Of a DNA stretch of 63,539 nt, positions 17,652 through 26,288 are shown piece by piece (within the stretch, counting starts at the first letter, position 1; every line of letters begins with the position of its first letter). Source of the DNA: Flavobacteriales bacterium (GTDB taxonomy: Bacteria; Bacteroidota; Bacteroidia; CAIKAF01); contig JANWWP010000037.1 of assembly GCA_025055575.1 (NCBI GenBank), forward strand, positions 1 to 63,539. The letters are read 5' to 3'. The position numbers and the translations under genes are program-made. The notes beneath the pieces were generated by a model. The model ran no database searches, was not told the origin of the DNA, and saw only the letters and a list, made by a program, of their open reading frames with translations.

Positions 17652-19766
17652 CTATCTTGAAACAATGATCTGACGCTGGATTCCGCCTTCCGTTTCCACG
17701 GTCAGGATGTAACTTCCCGATGGGATATGCCCCAAAAATATTGGACAAATGTCTGAGCAGGTCGGCTGCTCCTGATATATACGACGACCTTGCAGGTCCG
17801 AAACGCGAATTTGCAGCAACTTTCCGGCTTCGGGTGCAAGGGAAATTGTGAAACGTCCGTCGTGGAGGGGATTTGGGAATACTTTTAAAATACTGGCTTT
17901 GGCGTATTCAGGAAGGGATGTGCACAAAATGACCTGGAGTGTGGCCTTAGCCGTATCGGAGCAGCCGTTGGCAGCTGTGTAGGCATAGGACAACGTAATG
18001 GGGCCTTCGGGCATACCTGTGGTGTTGAGCACGTTGCCTGAAACACCCGGTCCTTGAAACACCCCACCGGAAGGCGTCCCTTCCAGAGTGAGGGTTTCAT
18101 TTTGGCAAATTTGGGCCGGTAGATTTTGAAAACTCACAGCCGGTGTGGGAAGCACGGTAAACGTTACTACATCCTGCGCCGGACATCCATTTTGAAGCAC
18201 GGTATAGGAAATGCTGTGGGATCCGAGACCGGCACTCTCAGGGTTAAACGTATTTCCTGAAACACCTGGGCCGGACCATGAGCCGCCCGGAACATCCGCG
18301 GACAGCGCTACAGGTCCATGATTTTGGCAGAATGTGGTGCTGGAGTTGGTGATGTGAGGTGGCACGATGCTGGTCTGTGTCACATTCACCACCATGGAAG
18401 TGTCGCTGCATCCTCCACTGCTGGTGACCACAACCTGGTAACTGCCGGCCTGAGTGACGGGCAAAACATGTCCCGGATTTCCGGAAATAGGCATCCCATT
18501 AAAAAACCATTGATAAGTGTGTCCTGCATTAAAAGGAGCATAAAGAAGGAGGGTGTCATTCGGACATAATCCGAAACTGTATCCATTGGCAGTGAAAATA
18601 TCTGCGGAGGGCACACAATTCGTGGATATCAATTTGTAAATTCTATTATTATCCCTGCCCACAACATACAGCTCGCCTTCATGATCCTGCCCAAATGCGG
18701 ATAAGGAATTTGTGACCGGTGCGTTCACTTGGGTGAGACTCTGTGTCGTGAATCCGCCACCCGAGTTGGGGAATGTGACCCAGAAAGCGCCGGAGCAATA
18801 ATCGGTGAAAATATACTTACCGTAGAGGTCGCCATAGAGCGCGCCGCGGTAAACGTATCCGCCGGTGACACTGCAGTGGCCGCCGCTGTGTCCGTATTCT
18901 GCCACCGGCAGCGTGTAGCTTAACACAGGGCCGCAGCCGCTGGTGTTGTAAGGGTGGCCGGCGCCTTCATAACAACGCCACCCATAATTTTCTCCGCCTG
19001 TGGAAGCCGCTGGCTGGCGGTTGATTTCCTCCCAGGCATTCTGTCCGACATCGGCAATCCAAAGATCTCCGGTCACTTTGTCAAACGAAAAACACCAGGG
19101 GTTGCGAAGGCCCAGAGACCATATTTCCGGCTTGGCATTGGCGTTTCCGACAAAAGGGTTGGAAGCAGGCACAGCATAGGGGTTGCCATTGTTCACGTCC
19201 AGGCGCAGCATTTTGCCTAAATGGCTGTTCAGGTTTTGGGCATTATTCTGCGGATCGCCGGCGCTTCCCCCATCGCCCATCCCAATGTAGAGATAACCGT
19301 CCGGGCCAAAGTGCAGTTGGCCGCCATTGTGGTTCGAATAGGGCTGGGCGATTTCCATCAAAACCACTTCGGAGTTGGGATCGGCTGCGTCGGGATTTCC
19401 TGCGCTGCGTTGGTAGCGCGCAATGACTGTGTTGCCGTTGGAAGCCTTGGTATAATTCACATAAAATAAGCCGTTGTTCTCATAATCTGGGTGAAAAGCC
19501 AGGCCCAGCAAGCCTCTTTCATTTCCGGACTGGGACACAAGTGAGGTGATGTCCAAAAATGGATTGGGACTCACGGTGCCCGAGGGGTTGGCCAGCATGA
19601 TTTTGCCCCGCTGCTGCACAATATACAGTTTGTTGGATCCTGGGGCAAAGTACACGCCCACAGGCAGGGAAAGGCCGGATGTGATGAAAGGCACGAGCTG
19701 TATGGTTTGGGCCGAGGCCAAAGAAATTGAGGCAAGCCCAAAAAGACCAAAAATCCATTTTTTCAT
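17652..19766 (-). CDS. PQQ-type glucose/sorbosone dehydrogenase-like protein with T9SS sorting domain
   Basis: A 704-residue exported protein. A signal peptide (ending SLASAQ) leads into a six-bladed propeller of the soluble PQQ sugar dehydrogenase family at about residues 25-385, with SGNERGLLGLAFHPDY, HNGGQLHFGPDGYLYIGMG, GLRNPWCFSFD and LWIADVGQNAWEEINR. The His and Arg of these motifs correspond to the PQQ and active-site region. Two Ig-like/PKD-like modules of the PGGSWSGPGVSGN type follow (about 460-620), then a T9SS tail beginning LKVFPNP. It probably oxidises sugars or is a lectin-like descendant at the cell surface. It stands alone, facing the phosphodiesterase gene. Confidence 0.92.
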   Translation of the reverse strand: MKKWIFGLFGLASISLASAQTIQLVPFITSGLSLPVGVYFAPGSNKLYIVQQRGKIMLANPSGTVSPNPFLDITSLVSQSGNERGLLGLAFHPDYENNGLFYVNYTKASNGNTVIARYQRSAGNPDAADPNSEVVLMEIAQPYSNHNGGQLHFGPDGYLYIGMGDGGSAGDPQNNAQNLNSHLGKMLRLDVNNGNPYAVPASNPFVGNANAKPEIWSLGLRNPWCFSFDKVTGDLWIADVGQNAWEEINRQPAASTGGENYGWRCYEGAGHPYNTSGCGPVLSYTLPVAEYGHSGGHCSVTGGYVYRGALYGDLYGKYIFTDYCSGAFWVTFPNSGGGFTTQSLTQVNAPVTNSLSAFGQDHEGELYVVGRDNNRIYKLISTNCVPSADIFTANGYSFGLCPNDTLLLYAPFNAGHTYQWFFNGMPISGNPGHVLPVTQAGSYQVVVTSSGGCSDTSMVVNVTQTSIVPPHITNSSTTFCQNHGPVALSADVPGGSWSGPGVSGNTFNPESAGLGSHSISYTVLQNGCPAQDVVTFTVLPTPAVSFQNLPAQICQNETLTLEGTPSGGVFQGPGVSGNVLNTTGMPEGPITLSYAYTAANGCSDTAKATLQVILCTSLPEYAKASILKVFPNPLHDGRFTISLAPEAGKLLQIRVSDLQGRRIYQEQPTCSDICPIFLGHIPSGSYILTVETEGGIQRQIIVSR

Positions 19767-19770
19767 AGTT

Positions 19771-19778
19771 CAAAAGTA
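19771..19778 (-). promoter_or_regulatory. Candidate -7 element, near-leaderless, for the sugar dehydrogenase
   Basis: TACTTTTG on the minus strand matches TAnnTTTG and is 4 nt from the ATG. No -33 TTG is found at 17-23 nt spacing. Confidence 0.4.
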
Positions 19779-19876
19779 TGGTTCATCCGACCTTTGATAA
19801 AAACGAAAGGCTCTTTCCTTCCAAAGTTGTTTCATTGTAGGAAATCAAGAAAAAACGTTTGGACACCTCCAAAACC

Positions 19877-20809
19877 TCAGGTGGAAGGCGGATCTTGACG
19901 GATGTCCAGAATGTCGCGGAGTCGGTTGGCCAAGAGTATGATCATCAGAGAATTACCGGCCAGAATCAGGGCAGGAAAAAACACCAGCCAGCGTTCGCGC
20001 GAAAAGAGGAAAATTTTATTTTCTGCCAGCAAATTGCCTAAGCTGGGATAGGGGGGATCAATGCCCAAACCCAGAAAACTGAGGCCGGATTCCAGCAAAA
20101 CGGCTGTGGAGAAATGACTCACCGAAGAAATGAGCACCACCGGCAGCATATTGGGTGTGAGATGCAATAGGAGCCTTCGCCAGGAAGAAAATCCCAGCAC
20201 CTGGGCGGCGTCCATAAAAAGACGCTTTTTCCATCGCAAGGCTTCTCCTCGTACCACCCGGGCGGTCTCCGTCCACAGGCTCAAGCCGATAGCAAGCACC
20301 AAGGTCCAGTAGCCTTTTCCTAACACAAGGCTGAAGGCAAGGGCAAGAAACACCGTTGGGAAAGTCCATAATACCTGCACGATCCATAAAACCACGGCGT
20401 CTGTGCGTCCTCCAAAAAATCCCGCCAGGGTTCCTAAACCCCAACCCATCAGAAGAGCCACCAGCATCCCCAGGAAGCCAATCGAGAGCGACATGCGGGC
20501 GCCCACCAGAAGACGGTCCAGGTAGTCACGACCGGCGGCATCAGTGCCGAGCCAAAACGTTTTTAATTCAAAATTGTCAGTGTTTTCTCCATCCGGTTTT
20601 TCTGTAAGAAAAATGTGAAGGCCTCCTTCCTTTTTTATTTGCCCTTTGGAACCGGGGGGGAGGAGCCGGGCGTGGCGATACTGTGTATTGGTATCACCCC
20701 GGGCGGAAGGCTTTAACCAAAAAAGCGCTCCCAGGGCCAATAATTCTGTGATTAAAAGACCTGCCAGAATAATTAGCAAAGGATCTTTCCAAGGAGAGCG
20801 TCGAATCAT
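19877..20809 (-). CDS. DppC/OppC-type ABC transporter permease
   Basis: The start is the ATG whose first bases overlap the stop of the GT2 gene (ATGA); the longer open frame lies inside that gene. The 310-residue protein has an N-terminal helix (LLIILAGLLITELLALGAL), a soluble segment of about 60 residues, the family motif FWLGTDAAGRDYLDRLL, and a five-helix BPD permease domain with the EAA loop (EALRWKKRLFMDAAQVLG..). It ends with SFLGLGIDPPYPSLGNLL, typical of peptide/nickel permeases. It would form a heterodimer with a DppB-type permease and use two ATPases, none of which are in the window. Confidence 0.88.
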   Translation of the reverse strand: MIRRSPWKDPLLIILAGLLITELLALGALFWLKPSARGDTNTQYRHARLLPPGSKGQIKKEGGLHIFLTEKPDGENTDNFELKTFWLGTDAAGRDYLDRLLVGARMSLSIGFLGMLVALLMGWGLGTLAGFFGGRTDAVVLWIVQVLWTFPTVFLALAFSLVLGKGYWTLVLAIGLSLWTETARVVRGEALRWKKRLFMDAAQVLGFSSWRRLLLHLTPNMLPVVLISSVSHFSTAVLLESGLSFLGLGIDPPYPSLGNLLAENKIFLFSRERWLVFFPALILAGNSLMIILLANRLRDILDIRQDPPST

Positions 20810-21966
20810 GAAGCGGGGGTGAACAACGGACGGCCTTTCCAGCTTTCCCAGGGCATGGATAATAGGGATGCCGGGGCCACAAAGGCATAATAAAACGGAA
20901 GAATGAGAGCAAAAAGCCCCCAACGAAGGGGAGAAATTTCCAGCTTTGTAGTACTTCTGGGAAAGGACTTGTAAAAAAGGAGGTCGCCCCCCCATTTAAG
21001 GAGCCAAAACAGGAAAGCAGGCACGGCCCAAAAGGAAGGTTGAAACAGAGCCGCGCAGGTCAGGCCTGCCCCCACAACATGGACACACCATACCCATAGA
21101 GCCAGGAGCCGGCCCAAAAGGGATGGAAAAAGAAGTGTTTTGGAGGCCCACCGAAGCCTTTGTTTCCAAAATTCCTTGACATTGCGGGGTCCGGCAGTGA
21201 CCACAGACCATTCGGCAGCGTCCCAAAAACACACCGACTCCGAGCCACTTACCAACCGCACTCTTTGGACCAGAAAAACATCGTCACCGGACTGCACAGG
21301 CAAAGCCCTAAGGTAGGCTTCGTGCTGCAACCAGACGGCTCTTCGGCACATGAGGTTGGCGCCGTTGGCCAGGATGGGTTGCCCCAGTCCGGTCAGGGCG
21401 GCACCGCTTTGGACTAATATTTCAAGATCTAATTTAAAAAACCAGGATGTGGCGGCATCGTAGGCTACGCCCCCCAAGACTACCTGGCACGAAGGCCGGG
21501 TCCGTAAACTTTGGAAATACTTCAATCTTTCTGAAGGCCAAAGGCAGTCCGCATCCGAAAAGAGGATCCATTCATACCGAGCCGCTCTCACCCCGGAGGC
21601 CTGGGCCGCTTTTTTGCCCGCTCCCTCTGCTGAAATTATTCGTACAGGTCCGCACAGAACATACTTTGAGCACAGGTCGTGAAGGCTCGACCATGAAGCG
21701 TCTTCAGAATGGTCGTCTACGAAAATCCATTCTACCGGCAAGCCTTCAGGGGCTTGCACCTGAGCCAGATTCCTGAACAATTCTGGAAGTCGCGCACTTT
21801 CGTTTCGCACAGGGATGACGACGCTGATGCCTTCCTGCAAGTTCGAAGAGTGGTTTGCTTTGCAGAGGCCCTTTTGCATTTTAATTCTTCCCCAGGCCAA
21901 GGTGGCAGTGGTCAGAAGCCATGCCGAACCCAGTATTCCAGCTGTCCAGATAGCCGTATGGAGCAT
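20806..21966 (-). CDS. Membrane-anchored family 2 glycosyltransferase
   Basis: The start is the ATG at 21966, which shares one base with the stop of the upstream gene (TAATG). The 386-residue protein has an N-terminal helix, a GT-A domain with ISVVIPVRNESARLP, the nucleotide-binding WIFVDDHSED, the metal-binding SDADCLWP, and the late motifs SGDDVFLVQRV and QRLRWASK (the Q/R-x-x-R-W signature of processive or polyprenyl-type GT2s), followed by two or three C-terminal helices. It should transfer a sugar to a lipid or polysaccharide acceptor at the inner membrane. The donor and acceptor are unknown. It is sandwiched between a flippase-like protein and a permease. Confidence 0.9.
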   Translation of the reverse strand: MLHTAIWTAGILGSAWLLTTATLAWGRIKMQKGLCKANHSSNLQEGISVVIPVRNESARLPELFRNLAQVQAPEGLPVEWIFVDDHSEDASWSSLHDLCSKYVLCGPVRIISAEGAGKKAAQASGVRAARYEWILFSDADCLWPSERLKYFQSLRTRPSCQVVLGGVAYDAATSWFFKLDLEILVQSGAALTGLGQPILANGANLMCRRAVWLQHEAYLRALPVQSGDDVFLVQRVRLVSGSESVCFWDAAEWSVVTAGPRNVKEFWKQRLRWASKTLLFPSLLGRLLALWVWCVHVVGAGLTCAALFQPSFWAVPAFLFWLLKWGGDLLFYKSFPRSTTKLEISPLRWGLFALILPFYYAFVAPASLLSMPWESWKGRPLFTPAS

Positions 21967-22943
21967 TAAGGGGTCGCTTTTTTCTTGTACCCCAACAGAA
22001 GCAGCCACCCTGCCACGGCCGGCAGACATAAATTCATGAACCATAAGAGCGCCGGAGCCGTCCAAAGCAGCGCCGGCGAGCCTGCCAGTTCGGGGTACAG
22101 ATGTAGGGCCAGCGCCCCGCGGGTAATGGGTTCCGCTAAAGTGACCAAAGGCAGGAAGCCACTCAGCCAATAGGTGAGTACAAAAAGCTCTGCCCATATC
22201 ATAGGCTCTCCAGGCAGGCCCAGGAAAAAGCATAGGCAAAGAAATTGGGCTACAAAAACAGCGAACCTCAGGGCTGTCGCTCCCACAATCAGCCACCCCG
22301 ACCTTCGCCAGGCCTGACGGGCCGATTGCAGGTGCGCAGTCAAGTTGGTATGCCTCCAGCGCATGGCGGCTTTTGCGCACGCCAAAGGCAGCACAAGAAC
22401 CGCTGCTGTGGCCAGCGATAAACGGCCATATTTCAAACTTGAGAGCAAAGTTTCAATGGGGTAAAAGGAAGTCCTGTGGGCGTAAGTAAGACATGCAGTC
22501 AGACCCGCAATTCCTGTGATAAGGCCCATGGACAGGGCGCCGGAACCCCAAGCCAGGGCGGCTTTACTATAGGTTTTTTCTTGCAAAACGCATATTCTTC
22601 CCACCACTTCGCTCCAACGTCCGGGCGTCATTAATCCAGTGGAAATTCCAGCCAGAACAGAACAGAAACTTTCCTTCAGGGAAAGAGGCCGGTTCCCGGG
22701 GTCCAGCGCTTTCCAACGCAGCGCTTCCAGGCCCCAGTTTAGAAGGATCAACCCCATCGCAATTATTAAAAATATCCAATGGCCGGAGGCTAACAGGCCA
22801 GGTCCAATTCCTGGTAACTCCGTGGGAGAATGCTGGATGAAATGGTTTACAAAAAAATAGAGGAAAAAGCCGGAAAAAATCCATTTCCAGACGATAGGTG
22901 CTCCGAAACGTGCCACGCCCAATCTTTTTCTGCAAAATTGCAT
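21966..22943 (-). CDS. Polytopic membrane protein, LPG-synthase transmembrane-domain/UPF0104-like
   Basis: This roughly 325-residue protein has seven to eight hydrophobic helices (for example WIFSGFFLYFFVNHF, IFLIIAMGLILLNWGLEALRW, FAVFVAQFLCLCFFLG). Segments such as LNWGLEALRWKAL, SVLAGISTGLMTPGRWSEVVGR and the C-terminal PLVTLAEPITRGALAL match the pattern of the YbhN/lysylphosphatidylglycerol-synthase membrane domain, a family proposed to flip or supply lipids. I chose ATG at 22943; a second in-frame ATG at 22958 overlaps the ruvC start codon on the other strand. It is the first gene of a leftward run with the GT2 and the permease. Specific function unknown. Confidence 0.7.
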   Translation of the reverse strand: MQFCRKRLGVARFGAPIVWKWIFSGFFLYFFVNHFIQHSPTELPGIGPGLLASGHWIFLIIAMGLILLNWGLEALRWKALDPGNRPLSLKESFCSVLAGISTGLMTPGRWSEVVGRICVLQEKTYSKAALAWGSGALSMGLITGIAGLTACLTYAHRTSFYPIETLLSSLKYGRLSLATAAVLVLPLACAKAAMRWRHTNLTAHLQSARQAWRRSGWLIVGATALRFAVFVAQFLCLCFFLGLPGEPMIWAELFVLTYWLSGFLPLVTLAEPITRGALALHLYPELAGSPALLWTAPALLWFMNLCLPAVAGWLLLLGYKKKATP

Positions 22944-22956
22944 TTTATTTGCCGAC

Positions 22957-23535
22957 ATGGATGTGATTTTGGGTATTGATCCGGGGTCCCTGCACATGGG
23001 ATATGCCATCCTGAAAGGTCAGGGCGGGCAATGGAAAACGCAGGCCGTTGGAGTTCTTGAACTGAATAAAATAACGGACATCTATCAGCGGCTGGCGCAC
23101 ATTTTCAATACTGTGGAACGCTTAATTAAAAGCCATCATCCCACGGCTCTTGCCATCGAAGCCCCGTATTATGGTAAAAGTGTCCCCTCCATGCTGAAAC
23201 TGGGTCGTGCGCAGGGGGTGGCCATCGCGGCGGCTGTTCAGTCCGGCATTCCTGTCTTTGAATACGCGCCCCGTCGTATCAAGCAATCTGTCACGGGTCG
23301 TGGCGCGGCAGGAAAGGAGCAGGTGCAGGCCATGTTGCGTCATTTGGGTTTGCTACCTCCACAGGAAAACCGCCTGGACGCTTCCGATGCCCTGGCCGTG
23401 GCTTTGTGTCATGGATTGAACCAAGGTCTTCTAACCTCCACAAAGGCGGTATCCCGATCCCCGAAAAAACCAAAAAAGCAGGGCTCCTGGGCCGATTTTG
23501 TCAAAAACAATCCGGATCGAATTCAAGGTAAATAA
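22957..23535 (+). CDS. ruvC: Crossover junction endodeoxyribonuclease RuvC
   Basis: RuvC resolves Holliday junctions as a dimer by paired nicking. The RNase H-fold acidic residues are present: Asp in LGIDPGSLHMGYAIL near residue 7, Glu in LAIEAPYYGKSVPS near 68, and the terminal ENRLDASDALAVALCH motif with two Asp near 140. The basic, Lys-rich 30-residue tail (SPKKPKKQGSW) is an extension beyond the minimal enzyme and common in Bacteroidota. At 192 residues the length is normal. ruvA and ruvB are not in the window. The start codon lies in a CATG that also contains a possible ATG on the opposite strand. Confidence 0.95.
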   Translation: MDVILGIDPGSLHMGYAILKGQGGQWKTQAVGVLELNKITDIYQRLAHIFNTVERLIKSHHPTALAIEAPYYGKSVPSMLKLGRAQGVAIAAAVQSGIPVFEYAPRRIKQSVTGRGAAGKEQVQAMLRHLGLLPPQENRLDASDALAVALCHGLNQGLLTSTKAVSRSPKKPKKQGSWADFVKNNPDRIQGK

Positions 23536-23562
23536 GACTTCTCGTTGCGCATCCAACTCCGG

Positions 23563-24252
23563 ATGCAGCTGTTTACGCTACTTTTGCCCATCCTATTCAG
23601 CGTCATGAGCTATGCTTCCATTAAAACGGCCCATCTGATTGTGGTGAATATTTTTCTTCTGATATACCTTGTGAAATTGGGCTTACTTCTTCTGAATTCT
23701 AAAAAGCTGGAGGTTTTCACCAAGGCCTTCCGAATACCTGAAATGCTTGTCAGTGTTCTTTTTCTGGCCTCCGGTGGCTACATGCTCACCGAAAAACCTG
23801 AAGTGAGCACATTGCAAATCGTCAAACTGATTCTGGTTTTTGCCAGTATTCCGATGGCTGTTGTGGGATTCAAGAAAAAAATAAAGACCCTGGCGGCCCT
23901 TTCCGTTCTTATGATTGTGGCGGCTTACGGCTTGGCTGAAATGAATAAAAAAGCCCAAACCCGTAAAAAAGATGTGGCTACAGAGGTCAATAGGATTCCG
24001 GGTACAGAAGGGTACAGCGCCGAAGCCCATGGGGAATTGCTCTACCAAAAGCAGTTGAACTGTGTCAGCTGTCACGGACCTCAGGGAGATGCTATGATTG
24101 CCGGCGCCCCCAATCTCAAAAAGTCCGTTTTAACAGAATCTGAAATTATAGGCGTGGTGCGTCATGGACGTGGTATGATGCCGCCTTACAAGGATTTAAA
24201 TGAAGAGGAATTGAAGGCCTTGGCTGTGTATGTTAAAAATTTGCAGCTCTAG
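23563..24252 (+). CDS. Membrane protein with C-terminal cytochrome c domain
   Basis: The N-terminal part (about 125 residues) contains four hydrophobic helices (LFTLLLPILFSVMSYA, LIVVNIFLLIYLVKLGLLLL, MLVSVLFLASGGYML, IVKLILVFASIPMAVVGF) with a pattern like SirB/DUF-type four-helix membrane proteins. A short linker leads to a class I cytochrome c domain with the heme motif CVSCH near residue 168 and a distal Met in GRGMMPPYKDL. The heme domain would face the periplasm and shuttle electrons at the membrane. ATG 23563 is used; TTG at 23545 is possible. It follows ruvC by about 27 nt but is functionally unrelated. The fusion of this membrane domain to a cytochrome is noteworthy. Confidence 0.8.
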   Translation: MQLFTLLLPILFSVMSYASIKTAHLIVVNIFLLIYLVKLGLLLLNSKKLEVFTKAFRIPEMLVSVLFLASGGYMLTEKPEVSTLQIVKLILVFASIPMAVVGFKKKIKTLAALSVLMIVAAYGLAEMNKKAQTRKKDVATEVNRIPGTEGYSAEAHGELLYQKQLNCVSCHGPQGDAMIAGAPNLKKSVLTESEIIGVVRHGRGMMPPYKDLNEEELKALAVYVKNLQL

Positions 24253-24329
24253 GGAAATCTTAGAAATTAAATATAAATAGTTCCGTTTTTTCAAATTGGC
24301 TTTTTTAGCTTATATACTTAGAATAGTTT

Positions 24330-25712
24330 TTGAAAGTTCCGCCGCACGTGGGTAATTTTAGCGCTTCGGACACCATTTTTGCCCCGGCCACTCCGGAGGG
24401 GGTTTCGGCGGTTGCCGTGATGCGTTTGAGCGGTCCGGCGGCCTTCGATATCACTGAAAAAATATTCAAACCCAAAGGCTCTAGACCTTTAAAATCAGGA
24501 ACTTTTCCAAAGGTCATATATGGGGAAATCCGGGATGGGGAAGAGGTGCTGGACGAAGCGCTGGTGTTGGCCTTCAGGGGCCCCAGGTCTTACACCGGGG
24601 AGGATGTTGTGGAATTTCAATGTCATGGGTCGCCTTACGTGATGCGGCGTCTGGGCCAGATCCTTTTGGAAAAGGGGGCCCGCACGGCGGAGCCGGGGGA
24701 ATTCACCCGCCGCGCTTTTTTTCACGGAAGGTTGTCGCTGGACCAGGCGGAGGCCGTGATGGATTTGATTGCTGCGGAGACGCAAGCCCAACAGCGCATG
24801 GCTATGTACCAAATGCGGGGCGGCTATGCGGCACAACTGCGCAGTCTGCGCCAGGAACTTGTGGATCTGATGGCCCTGGTGGAACTGGAGCTGGATTTTT
24901 CCGAGGAAGATGTGGAATTTGCCAGCCGCTCCAAGCTGGAACGTCTGTTGGAGGATCTCATGGCCCTGGCCGAAAAACTCCGCCGTTCATTTGCCTCGGG
25001 TCAGGCCTTGCGTCAGGGCGTGCCCGTGGCAATCGTAGGCGCCCCAAACGCCGGCAAAAGTACGCTGCTCAATGCCCTGCTTCAGGACGACAGGGCGTTG
25101 GTGAGCGATGTGGCGGGCACCACGCGGGACACCGTGACCGACCATCTCTACATAGGGGGTGTTAAGTTTCAACTGGTGGATACAGCGGGCCTGAGAGATA
25201 CTTCGGATCACATAGAAGCCATGGGCATCGAAAGGTCCTTCAAAGCGCTGGAACAAGCCCGGATTATTTTGTGGGTTTTTGCTCCGGATGCCCTGTTAAG
25301 TGCCGATTTGTCTGAAAAAATCAGAAAGACAGCAGCCGTAACCCAAGCGACGGTTCTTCGGGTGTGGAATAAGTCCGATGTGACTCCTCCGCCAGACTCA
25401 AACCACTTTCTGGCCGTCAGTGCGCGTCTGGGCAAGGGGGTGGATGGGGTGCGTGAGGCCTTGATTCAGGCTGTAGGCGTGGCCACTTCCGCGCTGGCCG
25501 AAACCTTGGCCAACCAACGGCATTACGAAGCCTTGGGCCTTGCCCTGGAAGCCGCTGCCAGAGCCCAAAACGCCCTAAAAGAAAATTGGAGCGGGGAACT
25601 GCTGGCTTTCGAACTGCGGGAGGTAGCCCGCCATGTGGGCGCCATTACGGGGGAGGTGGTGACTGATGAGGTGTTGGGCGCCATATTTTCCCGTTTTTGT
25701 ATTGGGAAGTAA
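24330..25712 (+). CDS. mnmE: tRNA modification GTPase MnmE
   Basis: MnmE with MnmG installs the aminomethyl or carboxymethylaminomethyl group at C5 of wobble uridine in tRNAs reading split codon boxes. The N-terminal folate-binding domain starts SDTIFAPATPEGVSAVAVMR; the G domain has G1 GAPNAGKSTLLN near residue 237, G2 GTTRDTV, G3 DTAGLRDTSDHIE and G4 NKSD; and the protein ends in the invariant CIGK, whose Cys is essential for modification. There is no good ATG, so TTG at 24330 or GTG at 24348 must start it; GTG gives a start closer to the family norm. MnmD, a later enzyme of the same pathway type, is at 29317-29994. Confidence 0.95.
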   Translation: MKVPPHVGNFSASDTIFAPATPEGVSAVAVMRLSGPAAFDITEKIFKPKGSRPLKSGTFPKVIYGEIRDGEEVLDEALVLAFRGPRSYTGEDVVEFQCHGSPYVMRRLGQILLEKGARTAEPGEFTRRAFFHGRLSLDQAEAVMDLIAAETQAQQRMAMYQMRGGYAAQLRSLRQELVDLMALVELELDFSEEDVEFASRSKLERLLEDLMALAEKLRRSFASGQALRQGVPVAIVGAPNAGKSTLLNALLQDDRALVSDVAGTTRDTVTDHLYIGGVKFQLVDTAGLRDTSDHIEAMGIERSFKALEQARIILWVFAPDALLSADLSEKIRKTAAVTQATVLRVWNKSDVTPPPDSNHFLAVSARLGKGVDGVREALIQAVGVATSALAETLANQRHYEALGLALEAAARAQNALKENWSGELLAFELREVARHVGAITGEVVTDEVLGAIFSRFCIGK

Positions 25713-25742
25713 GGGGCCTATTAGGATTTTTGGAAATACCTT

Positions 25743-26288
25743 TTAACTTTTTGGATAAAAAAATACCACATGAACAGCCCCCTCTCCGTACCGGGCGCTG
25801 TCGGCGGGGAAATACTGAACATCCACCAATTTACGCAAGAAAGCATACACTTCCTCCTTCAAAATACCCTGGCCCACGCCATGGATGATGATGGCTTCGC
25901 GGATGTGCCGCGCGCGCAGTCTCTGAAGCTGATGCTCCAGGTAGGCCATTTTTCTTTCCAAAATATAGTCCATAGAATTTTTTTGACCCGGGCCAAAAAC
26001 TTTTTCGGCGTGCAGGTCAATCTCTGGAATGGATGCCGCAGGTGTGGGTCTGATCGGTTTTTCTTCCTGGAGGTCCTGTTTTTTTTTCTTTCTGAATTCC
26101 GGATGTTGTCCAATGTCCAGATGTTTCTGAAGATCCATAATCACCGGGGCAACTTCTGAGAGCGCCACAAGGACTTCCAGACCTTCGTCCAGCAGCACAA
26201 CGGCCAAAGAGTCTTCTATCCTCAGAAGGACACCTTCCTCCCGTCTGTTTTTAAATGTTACCCGCGTGCCGGGTTTCAAAGAGTTCAC
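25743..26288 (-). CDS. Smr-domain protein (DUF2027-like N-terminus)
   Basis: A 181-residue protein with a small beta-barrel at the N-terminus (GTRVTFKNRREEGVLLRIED) and a Smr domain at the C-terminus (about 90-180). The Smr motifs are IDLHAEK, with the catalytic-type D-x-H, and IIHGVGQGILKEEV (the HGxGxG loop). Smr domains are nucleases or nucleic-acid binders; stand-alone Smr proteins have been tied to collided-ribosome mRNA cleavage, while MutS2-linked ones act on DNA. A Lys-rich linker (KKKKQDLQEE) joins the halves. Its ATG overlaps the stop of the mutase gene by 4 nt. It is the last gene of the eight-gene leftward run. Confidence 0.88.
   Translation of the reverse strand: MNSLKPGTRVTFKNRREEGVLLRIEDSLAVVLLDEGLEVLVALSEVAPVIMDLQKHLDIGQHPEFRKKKKQDLQEEKPIRPTPAASIPEIDLHAEKVFGPGQKNSMDYILERKMAYLEHQLQRLRARHIREAIIIHGVGQGILKEEVYAFLRKLVDVQYFPADSARYGEGAVHVVFFYPKS

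Noticed and set aside
17640-17652. GCTGA-AAA-TCAGC hairpin at the end of the sugar dehydrogenase gene
   Set aside because: Short stem overlapping the stop codon and no following T-tract on the minus strand, so not an intrinsic terminator.
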